Source: Bacteroidaceae bacterium (GTDB lineage: Bacteria; Bacteroidota; Bacteroidia; Bacteroidales; Bacteroidaceae). From it: a stretch of DNA of 64,000 nt. The DNA is taken from NCBI GenBank assembly GCA_024398665.1, contig JAKSIS010000004.1, positions 1-64,000 of the forward strand, given 5' to 3'. The notes beneath the pieces were generated by a model that saw nothing but the letters and a program-made list of their open reading frames with translations, searched no databases and was not told where the DNA came from. A program made the translations under genes and the position numbers. This document shows positions 17,672-27,600 of this stretch, piece after piece (position 1 is the first letter of the stretch; each line of letters starts with the position of its first letter).

Positions 17672-18484
17672 TCCGGCCTGCATCCTGTTCCTCACGAACT
17701 GCAGTCTGCGTTCGGCCTCCTGACGGATATTCTGGTGCTCATACAGTGTGAGCAGCACTTGGGAAAGGTCATACAGCTGTGCTATTGCCTGGCGGTCCGA
17801 TTCCATCATGACCATTCTGAAACTGTATTTTTCAGCAATCTGTGACACTTCAATCCTGGAGTCGCGGTTGGCAGCAATGAATGCCGCCGCACCGCCGTCC
17901 TTCCCGTGGGTGAAACTGCATCTTTCATAGGCAATGCCAAGATCAGTGAATTCATGGCGGTCACCGCATGCCGGCGTTTCAACGAATGTCCCGCCTGATT
18001 CAAGCCTGAGCCTGTCATGGTGCACATATGACTTTCCGGTCCAGTTTGACACAAGTGTCATGTGACCCTGTTCGTCAACCTGACCGCGCAGGTAGTTGCG
18101 GCTTACGTTCCTTGTGACAGCCTGGGACCTGACGGTGAAAATGCCTATGTCCTGATATCTTTCATCCTTTTCATACACGAAATTGTCCTTCATGGATTCG
18201 AAGGCTGCCGCTGCTGAACTTATTATGCTGTCTTCATATGCTATGGAACGTATCTGTTCGGCCTCTTCCACTTTCTGCATGAGTTCCAAAGCCTGCCTGC
18301 GGCTTTCGAATGCTTTGGGGTAGAGTATGCGGATACTGTCAATTTCCTGTTTCGCCAGGTTGAAATTGCCGCCCTTGAATGCTGTGCGTGCGTTTTCAAG
18401 ATGAACACCGGCTTTTTCTTCAATGTTTTCACCGCATGAAACGGCAAATGCCAGAACGGCCAACAGATATGCAGCTTTTTTCAT
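17642..18484 (-). CDS. Uncharacterised lipoprotein with helical N-terminal region
   Basis: 280 residues. Signal peptide and lipobox AFAVSC place the lipidated Cys at residue 17, followed by GENIEE. Residues about 25-100 are helical, with a TPR-like pattern (ENARTAFKGGNFNLAKQEID). A probable beta domain with repeated Arg/Glu strands follows, then a C-terminal helix. The N-terminal part resembles coiled or TPR adaptors of envelope complexes, but I do not recognise the family. A TACTTTTG box lies 17 nt upstream. It is divergent from cca and overlaps the transporter tail-to-tail. Confidence 0.75.
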   Translation of the reverse strand: MKKAAYLLAVLAFAVSCGENIEEKAGVHLENARTAFKGGNFNLAKQEIDSIRILYPKAFESRRQALELMQKVEEAEQIRSIAYEDSIISSAAAAFESMKDNFVYEKDERYQDIGIFTVRSQAVTRNVSRNYLRGQVDEQGHMTLVSNWTGKSYVHHDRLRLESGGTFVETPACGDRHEFTDLGIAYERCSFTHGKDGGAAAFIAANRDSRIEVSQIAEKYSFRMVMMESDRQAIAQLYDLSQVLLTLYEHQNIRQEAERRLQFVRNRMQAGSEEQAVQQN

Positions 18485-18501
18485 ATATGACCCATTTTTG
18501 G

Positions 18502-18509
18502 CAAAAGTA
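18502..18509 (-). promoter_or_regulatory. -7 promoter box for the 17642-18484 lipoprotein
   Basis: TACTTTTG on the minus strand matches TAnnTTTG, 17 nt before the ATG. Confidence 0.55.
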
Positions 18510-18544
18510 CGTTTTTTCCTGTGACCCCGTGCCTGAAAAATGGT

Positions 18545-18552
18545 TACTTTTG
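18545..18552 (+). promoter_or_regulatory. -7 promoter box for cca
   Basis: TACTTTTG matches TAnnTTTG and ends 7 nt before the ATG at 18560, so the transcript would start almost at the initiation codon. Confidence 0.55.
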
Positions 18553-18559
18553 CAAAGTT

Positions 18560-19993
18560 ATGAAACTGTACACTGACAGCGAACTTGCAAAGATCCTGGA
18601 CAAGGAGGAATTCCGTCTGCTATCCGGGACGGCTGACAGTCTTGGACTGGAGTGCTATGTCGTGGGAGGATATGTCCGGGACCTGTTTCTGGAACGTCCC
18701 AGCAAGGACATTGATGTCGTGGTTGTGGGCAGCGGTCTTGAAATGGCCAAGGCTTACGGAAAGGCACTGGGCCGTGGCGCCCATGTCAGCCTGTTCCGGA
18801 ATTTCGGAACCGCCCAGGTCAAGAAAGGTTCCCTTGAGGTTGAATTTGTCGGTGCCCGGAAGGAATCGTACCACCGCGAATCACGTAATCCCATAGTGGA
18901 GGACGGAACGCTTGAGGATGACCAGAACCGCCGTGATTTCACTATCAACGCCATGGCCATCTGTCTCAATTCAGCCAGGTTCGGCGAACTTGTCGATCCG
19001 TTTGACGGCCTGTATGACCTTGAAGACCGGATAATCCGTACTCCGCTTGATCCTGACATAACATTCAGTGACGACCCGCTCAGGATGATGCGCTGCATAC
19101 GCTTTGCCACACAGCTTAACTTCTATATTGACGAACGGACTTTCTCGTCGCTTGAAAGGAACAGGGAACGCATCGGAATCATTTCCAGGGAACGCATTGC
19201 TGAAGAACTGAACAAGATTCTTCTTTCGCCGGTCCCTTCAAAGGGTTTCATAGACCTTGACCGCTGCGGCCTTCTGGAACTGATATTTCCTGAACTGGTT
19301 GCGCTTCAGGGAATAGAGACCATAAACGGGCGCGGTCACAAGGACGTGTTCTACCATACGCTTCAGGTGCTGGACAATGTGGCACGCACAAGCGGTGATC
19401 TGTGGCTCAGGTGGGCCGCCCTGCTTCATGACATAGGCAAGCCCAGAACCAAACGCTGGGACGCAGGTCACGGATGGACATTCCATAACCACAATTACGT
19501 GGGGCAGAAAATGATTCCTGCCATTTTTGACAGGATGAAACTTCCCAAGAACGAGAAGATGAAATATGTCCAGAAACTAGTGGACCTGCATATGCGGCCT
19601 ATTGCGATTGTCGATGATGAAGTCACTGATTCGGCCGTACGCCGCATACTGTTCGATGCCGGTGATGACATTGATGACCTTATGGTTCTGTGTGAAGCGG
19701 ACATAACGTCAAAGAACGAACAGAAGAAACAGCGTCTTCTGGACAATTTCAAGCTTGTGCGCCAGAAACTCAGAGACCTTGAGGAGAGGGACCGTATACG
19801 GAATTTCCAGCCGCCTGTTGACGGACATGAGATAATGGAGATATTCGGACTTGAGCCTACGGCAATTGTGGGTGAACTTAAAAGTAAAATAAAGGATGCC
19901 ATTCTTGACGGTGTCATCCCCAACGAACATGATGCGGCATACGCGTTTCTTCTCCAGGAAGCGCGCAGGCATGGACTTGAACCTGTAAAATGA
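18560..19993 (+). CDS. cca: CCA tRNA nucleotidyltransferase / poly(A)-polymerase-type, with HD domain
   Basis: Adds or repairs the 3' CCA of tRNA. The tRNA in this window does not encode a complete CCA, so the enzyme is needed. 477 residues. The class II nucleotidyltransferase head has VVGGYVRD and catalytic Asp50/Asp52 in SKDIDVVVV. The RRDFTINAMA motif and the binding domain follow, and then an HD domain (LLHDIGKPRTKRW, HNHNYVG). ATG 18560 fits the family start and lies 7 nt after the -7 box. The stop overlaps the start of the GH3-like gene. Confidence 0.94.
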   Translation: MKLYTDSELAKILDKEEFRLLSGTADSLGLECYVVGGYVRDLFLERPSKDIDVVVVGSGLEMAKAYGKALGRGAHVSLFRNFGTAQVKKGSLEVEFVGARKESYHRESRNPIVEDGTLEDDQNRRDFTINAMAICLNSARFGELVDPFDGLYDLEDRIIRTPLDPDITFSDDPLRMMRCIRFATQLNFYIDERTFSSLERNRERIGIISRERIAEELNKILLSPVPSKGFIDLDRCGLLELIFPELVALQGIETINGRGHKDVFYHTLQVLDNVARTSGDLWLRWAALLHDIGKPRTKRWDAGHGWTFHNHNYVGQKMIPAIFDRMKLPKNEKMKYVQKLVDLHMRPIAIVDDEVTDSAVRRILFDAGDDIDDLMVLCEADITSKNEQKKQRLLDNFKLVRQKLRDLEERDRIRNFQPPVDGHEIMEIFGLEPTAIVGELKSKIKDAILDGVIPNEHDAAYAFLLQEARRHGLEPVK

Positions 19994-21627
19994 CGGCTAT
20001 GAAAACAGCATTCCGTTTCCTGACCGCCATGGCGGCATTGGCTGTGACGACCGTTTCATGCAATGTGGTGCCGCAGTTCGGATCAGCTCCTGTAGAGAAG
20101 ATAATCAGGGCCATGTCAATTGAAGACAAGGCTGCAATGGTTGTGGTGTACAGTTCCGATGGCTGTACGCATGCCGTTCCTGAAATGGGCATTCCGTCAG
20201 TCGTCTTCCAGGGAAAGGATTTTGAACCGGCCCTTTCAGAACCTATGCTGGCACAGACATGGAATGTCATGCTGGCCGCTGAGTCCGGGCGTGCAGCGGC
20301 TGGAGAAATGATAAGTCATGGAGCAGACTGTTTCACTCCGTCATGGAGCGGCACATCTCCATGTGCATATTCCGCCAATGCAGTCCTGTCGGGAAGGATG
20401 TCATCGGCACTTATTGATGGGATACGGTCTGCTGGGGCCGGCTCATTTCTGGACTGTTCCTGTGCCGGCAGCCGTATGGCCAGCGCCCTGAATTCTCCAT
20501 GGGCAGTCTTTGCAGAATATGATTCACTGTATGACAGGGCCCGTGAGATCCGTGAACAGTGGAACTGCCAGGGCCTGATAGCAACGCACGGTACTGGAAA
20601 TGTCAAGGCCTGGGAGATGATACTGGCGGGGTATGATATGGTATTCACATCACAGCAGACGGCTGTCAGCGGCATTGTGGAAGCGATTGAGAATGTTGAT
20701 CTGGACGAGGATGTGCTTGATGCCGCAGTAGCCCGTGTACTTGAATTCGTGATGCGCTCTACCGGACAGCGTGACGGCAGTGAACCTGCCCTGTCCGTAC
20801 GGCCTGATCTGAATGCTGAAATTGCCGCACAGTCAGTTGTACTTCTGAAGAATGACGGCACTCTGCCGTATTCGGGAAATGTCAGGAACATTGCCCTTTA
20901 CGGTCCGGAGTCTTATTTCTCAAATCTTGACGGAACACTTCTTGCATCGGGTTTCAGGCTTGATCCCTCAATCACGTCAATGTATGCCAGGCATTCATCG
21001 GAAAGGGAAATGAATGAATCCATGCTGCGCAAGCCGTACCAACTCAGGGCCGATGCCATCGAGAATGAAGCGGCGCTTGTCGTCATAGGCCGTCAGATGG
21101 GAGGCGAGTCAGTCCTTTCCGATCCGGAACGTCAGCTTGTAAGCGACGTATGTGATGCTTTCCATTCCAAGAACAGGAAAGTGACGGTGCTGCTCTCAAC
21201 ACCTGTGCCCGTTGAGACTGAAAGCTGGGAGTCATGTGCCGATGCCGTCATCCAGACCGTATGTCTGTCCCGGGAATCGGACCAGGCCGTATCCGACATC
21301 ATTTCCGGCCGCAAGTGGCCCTCAGGAAGGCTGGCCGGTGAATGGCCGTCATACCCGTTCGGATACGGTCTGAGCTACACCGCATTCACTTACAGCGATG
21401 ATGTCTGCATGAGCGCCGGCGGGCGTACGACAATGTCCGTAAAGGTTACCAACAGCGGAAATGCTGCAGGCATGCATTCCGTCCTTTTCTATGACACGGC
21501 GTCTGAACCTGAAAACCTGCTGGGTTTTGCAAAGACCGGCATTCTTGAACCCGGTGAAAGCCAGATAGTTGAACTGACAGTCACCGATTCCGTTCCGCAG
21601 GCTGTAGTAGGCCCGCTGTTCTTCTGA
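19990..21627 (+). CDS. Degenerate glycoside hydrolase family 3-like lipoprotein
   Basis: 545 residues with a lipobox (TTVSC, Cys24) and GH3-like order: an N-terminal barrel remnant (MSIEDKAAM, AVPEMGIPSVV), an alpha/beta sandwich beginning AAQSVVLLKNDGTLPY, the linker PFGYGLSYTAFTY, and a C-terminal FnIII-like domain. The nucleophile motif (usually SDW or TDW) reads GLIATHGTGN, with His200 where Asp is expected. The substrate loops DGPxGxR and GRxxExxSEDP are not recognisable. It is about 200 residues shorter than typical GH3 enzymes. Probably a non-hydrolytic, periplasm-facing relative. ATG 19990 overlaps the cca stop; ATG 19999 is an equally good start. Confidence 0.75.
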   Translation: MTAMKTAFRFLTAMAALAVTTVSCNVVPQFGSAPVEKIIRAMSIEDKAAMVVVYSSDGCTHAVPEMGIPSVVFQGKDFEPALSEPMLAQTWNVMLAAESGRAAAGEMISHGADCFTPSWSGTSPCAYSANAVLSGRMSSALIDGIRSAGAGSFLDCSCAGSRMASALNSPWAVFAEYDSLYDRAREIREQWNCQGLIATHGTGNVKAWEMILAGYDMVFTSQQTAVSGIVEAIENVDLDEDVLDAAVARVLEFVMRSTGQRDGSEPALSVRPDLNAEIAAQSVVLLKNDGTLPYSGNVRNIALYGPESYFSNLDGTLLASGFRLDPSITSMYARHSSEREMNESMLRKPYQLRADAIENEAALVVIGRQMGGESVLSDPERQLVSDVCDAFHSKNRKVTVLLSTPVPVETESWESCADAVIQTVCLSRESDQAVSDIISGRKWPSGRLAGEWPSYPFGYGLSYTAFTYSDDVCMSAGGRTTMSVKVTNSGNAAGMHSVLFYDTASEPENLLGFAKTGILEPGESQIVELTVTDSVPQAVVGPLFF

Positions 21628-24600
21628 TTATCTTGACAGTGTGAATTTCAGCGCGAACCCGCAGTCATGCGTACTGGTGGGGTAGGCCGATGTCGATACC
21701 AGCGGGAAGTTGCTCTGATAGTCATAATAGAAGTTCAGTGTGAGCATCTTGCTGTACACGTAGTCTGCCTGGAATGAAGCCTTGACGGCACGGTTGCCGC
21801 TGGTGGCCTGTGTGGTGTTTTCGCGTATGTTGCGGCACAGTGCGTTCTGGTTGCGGTATGAGAAGTCAAGATTCAGATTCAGGTTGTTGCTGACCTTGTT
21901 GCGGCCGGTGCCCGGACGTGCGCCAAGCAGTGTCAGACCGGTAATCTTGTAGCCGCCGCCGGCGGTAATGTCGTCCGATGTGGTTTCTACAAGCTGGACG
22001 GCCGTTGTGCTCAGTGTCAGCACACGCGTCTTACGCATTTCCAGACGCAGGGTAAGGTCATTCTTGAGAGTCATTTCAATACCTGCGAGAGGAGCGAACG
22101 ATTCATTGATTGAGACCGAACCAATGTTGAACATGGAACTTGGAACAGGATTGCCGCTTGTCACGTCAGTGATGAATCCGCGTCCGTTCATGTATTCCTG
22201 ATAGCTGTTGAATGTGTTGAAACTGCCTATCGAATAAACGCTCTTGTATGCATGTCTCAGATTGAAACTCTTGAAATAGCGCTGGAAGAACGGCAGTTTG
22301 CCCAGTCCGGAATATGTCATGCTCCAGTTGGGAAGCATGCTCAGGATGGACGGGAACAGGTCAAGTGTGGCGTTTGATGCGTTCCCTGATGAATAAGCGG
22401 AAAGGAATGCCGGTATCAGGACATCGGACGAATACATGTCAACACCTCCGTTTTCAGGACTGTATGCCTGGCCGGCCCTGTCGGATCCTGCAGGATAACG
22501 GGCGCCTTCATATTGGGATTCGATACGCTGGCGTACAGTCTCTATGCTGCTGGTGAACCGGTCGAATGCCGCGGACCTGTAGCCGTTTCCGGGACCTGAC
22601 GATTCGAAAGCGCTGCCAATGGTGATTACGGTCATGTTGAATGATCCGCTGCGCGTGGCTGGCATGCCTGCGTACATGTACTGTATCTGGCTGGCGTCAG
22701 TGCGTGTCCAGCTGGCGTTTCCGTCAATTTTCATGTCAGGCAATGGCTCAATGACGAATTTGACCTGCAGGTCCTCATTGGAAGTCGATGCAGCAGCATG
22801 TGCAACGCTGTCATTTCCGTACAGCCATCCGTTTGCCCATGCCTTGTTCAGGTAACTGTCATCGGCGAAACCGAATGCGAAATCAAGTCCGGGGGCCAGC
22901 ATGCTCCTGGAACTGCTCTGGCCGAAAGCCTTTGTGCCGGGCATGAATCCGGGTACGGACATGGTATTGCTGTTCCTGTAGGTTACGGAAACGTTCCTAA
23001 GTGACATGAGCAGGCGGGTGGCCGCATCAAGTCCGTCACGCACTGAGAGTGCATCGGCCCTGGGTTTACGGTCAGGATCCTGAACAAGTTTCACTTTAAG
23101 GTTGAGCGTGTCCTTAACCTTTACGGAAATGGTGTTCGCGTCAATTTTGCGGAACTTCAGCTTTACGGTTGATCCGTCTTTTGCCGTAGCGGTCAGTTTC
23201 GGGGTCAGGGTACCCATGTTGTGCTGGATGACGAATACCGAATCAGGCAGGAATGTGTATTCCTTCTGGAATGACTTGTTCCTGCTGGAAACGGAAGTTG
23301 ACGATTTCTTGTTTGAGAACCGGTCATTGACTGATTTCAGGTAGTCGGACCTGTTGTAGAAAGTCAGCAGATTGAAACGTCCGTTGACGGTAAGGATCCT
23401 GTTGTCCGATATGATGTTGCCGTATGATGTTCCGTCAGCATATGTGGTACCCCTTTCCCATGTGTACTGCGAATTGTATGACGCATCCACGCTGGCCCAG
23501 CTCAGTGAAGGTATCCTGTTGAAAGGAACGGTGTATGTGGCCTGGAAAGACTGCTGGTAGTCCAGCGGGCGTCCAAGTTTCATCAGACTCAGTTTGACCG
23601 AATCCTTCCATATCTGGTACCGGTCGGGGTAGAGGTCCCTGTTGACAACGGTGTACGGTTCTTCAATCTCGGCTTTGGACTGAGTGCTGAACGTAATCTT
23701 AAGCTGCTTGAGCGGATCCCAGTTCACGTTCAGGTCCCTGTTCCAGTAGAACTGCTGCGAGAATGTGACGGGAATGCTTTCACCGGCACCGGGATTCTCA
23801 AGATCACGCTCCTGCAGTTCATGATAATTGCGTATGAGACCGGTGTTGAAGGCGAACTGCTGCGGCAGGAAATGCAGTTCGACATCCTTGAAAAGGTCCA
23901 GCCATGCCGAATACTTCTTGATGAACGAGAACGGTTTCCATCCCGGAAGTGATGATGCGTAACTGTAGTCCAGGTTTGCTTTCCAGTTGTTGTCATGTTC
24001 ATATTCGACTGTGCTGCCGCTGTTGTCCCTCACTGAACGTGAATAGCTTACTGAGAAGTTGGCGGGGTCATACGGCATGGGATTCTCGCTGCTTATGTCA
24101 ATCCTGGCACCGGTGATGCTGAAATTGCGGCTGGTGGTCACGTCAGTTGAAATGCTGCGTATGGAGTCCTTTTCATGTACGTCGGAATATGAATCCAGAA
24201 CGTCGTCCAGATACAGGTCAGTGTCATACGGACTGTACTGCGGTGAGACATTCTCCTTTGAATAGGAATAGTATACCGGAACGGAAACCATTGCCTTTTC
24301 CGGCAGGAAACGGCCCAGGTTGAAACTGGTGGTGAGAGAATACCTGTACATGTCATCGGTCCTGCGGTCTGCAATGCTCTGTTCAAGACCTCCGTATCCT
24401 GCAGTCAGGTACTGTCCGGACAGGTCCACATTGGCAATGTCAGACAGTTTCAGTGACAGCTTGCTCTGTGCGGCCACACCTCCCTTGCTCTCATAGCCTA
24501 CCAGACGGAGTTCATTGACCCAGACCTCAGCGGACTTTTCTCCCGTTGAATTGTTGCGCACACCTATCATTATGGCCCTTATGTTGCCCACTGACGGATT

Positions 24601-27600
24601 TCCGGCTATGCTTATCCTGTTTTCCGGATGGTCGGGGTCATACTGGCTGTATATGGCATTGCCGTCCAGCGCACCCAGATTGCGCTGGGTGTTGCGGCTG
24701 TTCTTCACTTCAGTCAGCACGTCAAAGCTTATGTCCAGCATGTTGGCATCGGGCCAGACAATGCGCCGGTCTGATTCGCTGCTGCCGCTGTAGTACCCTT
24801 CAGGTGTAACCTGCAGGGGTATTTCATATTCATAGTAGTTGCCGGAATAGTCAGAACCCAGTCTGATGAATACCGATATGTCACCGTTCTGCAGGTTGCA
24901 GTCGTCAGGCACAAGGGCTTCAGCATGTGAGAACATCTGCAGCCTGCGGTATTTTCTCAGGTCAAGCGACTGCCCCCGGTATATGCCTCGGGCCTCACCT
25001 GCAGCAAGTCCTGTCACTTTCAGGCTCATGGCCTGTTCGTTGTCCTGGATGAGCTGGGTCTGGCTGGGGTCAATTATACGGCTCACACCGGGAGGCACCA
25101 CGTAGTTTACAGGCTTGCGGTCACCGTTCTCTTCAATGTTGACCGATGCCGCCGTGAATGAGCCCGATATTGACGGGGCGCGGTTCGACACGCTTGCAAT
25201 GGCCTGTTCGTAATTCCTCCACTGGCTGGTCATGAGCTGCAGGGTGCCGAACCGGACATGGACTTCTTCAGAGAATCCGGTAAGGAAGATACGCATGAAA
25301 CGTATGGAACTGAAATCACGGATTGAACCGACTGCCTTTTCGTATTCGGTGACAGGAACCCTGAAACAGTACCAGTTCACAGTTTCGGTATTGCCGTTCC
25401 TGAGCTTTATTTTCACTTCACGCTTGTCAGCAATGTAGTTGCGTCCTACAATGAGGTCCTGCGGGCGCAGGGAGATCCTGTACTGGAAGAACTTCTCATA
25501 TTCGTCAAGGGTGTAGTCCTGGTTCGCATCCTCAACGTCAGGCGTGGTGCGTGACGACTGGTCGTACTGGCTGCCGCTTCCGGCTGAATTGGGCGAATTG
25601 CCCTCTGTCCCGTTGTATTTGCGGTAGCGGTCCAGAACAGACATGCGCACATTGTCATAGTCAGCGCCACGGTAGTAGTGATAGGTGTCACCTGCCGGGT
25701 CGTTGTATATTTCCTGGTATACGCTTTCCGGCACGCGTCCCCTTATGGCGCTCAGGTACTGCGCATAGGCCGGCCAGGAACGTTCCTCTTCTGATGAAAG
25801 TCCGTTAAGACCAACGTCCTGGCGGTCGCGGTTGTCTGCGTCATTGTTGTCAAAGGCATATACCAGACTGCGCGTGTTGGGGACCTTTCCCCATACGGTG
25901 CTGTCATATTTGGCCGGATTCCCGTCAGCCGGAAGTCCGTTTTCAAAGAACTTCTTTCCGTCCAGCAGCACGTCTTCAGACACTTCGCCCAGATTCAGAT
26001 ACATGTCACCGCCTGCTGCTGAAGGGTTGTAGATGAACGGATCCAGCATCCAGAATTCAATGTATTCAATATTGGCCGCCTCAAAGTCCGTTGTGGAAAG
26101 CCTGCGCATTATACCGCCCCAGTTTTCAGCGGGAGAGGGCAGGTGTCCGTTTCCGTCCAGCGCCGGATTCAGGTTGTACGGACCGCGTTCCTCCGGGTAG
26201 TATGCCAGATTGAGAACCTGCAGTGTGGTGGATTCGCTTGATGTCGATTCCTTGTTGGGGAACAGTTCGCGTTCATACACTTCACGCACATAGTGGTTGG
26301 AGAGCTGTTCCGTATCATCTTTCAGGTGTGAAGGCGTGAGCGGAGAATTGCGGCGCGTGAACAGCGGGTCAATGGTGAACCAGTTCAGCAGTGCGCGGTT
26401 GTATCCGGATTCAACTTTGCCTGAAAGGCCGAACCCCTTCATTCCTGTAGGGACGGCTGACAGTGACCATGCTGACGGCTGGGCTATGCTGATTCCTGTC
26501 TCGGCCTGTTCAAAGTCGTCAATATATGATGATTTGCCCTGCACCTTGTCTGACACATCGGACTTGAGCGCTGCCATTTCCGCCTGGAAACTGATGCTTG
26601 ATGGCTTGGTGGCATTGACAAACGGAATCATGTCGATCAGGTTGGTCAGAGCCTGGCTTTCATGCTTCCAGTTCATGTTCAGGCCGTACATGGTATTGAC
26701 CAGCGGTTCGTCACCCATTGTAACCTTGCTTGTGAGAGGCTTCTCGTTGAGATGCATGAATGTGCCGCCCAGCTGGAAATCCCTGCTGAAATCATATGCC
26801 CAGTTCAGGCCGGCCATGGTCTTGCGCTGTATGTCATACCGGGTGTTGCTTTCCAGCTGTACGTTGACGCTGGTGCCGGCATCGATTATGCTCTGGTTTA
26901 TTATGGTTACCGTGCCGCTGCTGTAGTTCACGGTATAGTCCGTGTTCTCCGTAAGGGTTACTCCGCCGGCCGTAACCACCACTGATCCGCGCGGTATGTT
27001 GCCTGCTCCAAGCTGTATGACATTCCTGTCTGAACCGGAATACTGTCCAACAAGCATGAACTTGTCCTTGTCGGCAATGCGCTTGGCGACCACACGCGTC
27101 GAATCGTAGAGTTCCTGAAAAACGTACTTTTCCGCCAGCGCGTCATTACCTATGGCTTGTCTGAGATGACTGCCGAAAGGTTCCACTACGGGGAATATGA
27201 TACGGCCCTGTGAGGCAAGGACGGTGTAGCCCTGTATGAAGTCGAACCGCCCGTTGGGATGCAGCGCCTGATTGTCGTCAAGGCGGTCCAGATTCATGAG
27301 CCTGAGAAGCGGGGTGCCTTTCAGCGCAGATTCGGGAAGGTAGGTAAGACGGCTTCCGGTACTGTCGCTGGAATAGTATATCTGAAGCTTGAATCCGGAA
27401 CTGGTCAGAGAAGCGCTGGTTATTGTATACACGTTCTTCATCATCAGGTCCCAGGTGCCGCTGCCCGGAGCGTTGGAGTTCGATTTCAGGAGCTTTACAA
27501 ACAGGGCCTGTCCGGAATCTGTTATGTCCGATGAGAATTCGCCCACCTGGTAACTGCTGCCGGCGTATGTGTATTCGTACGCCACGGCCAGCACTTCATC

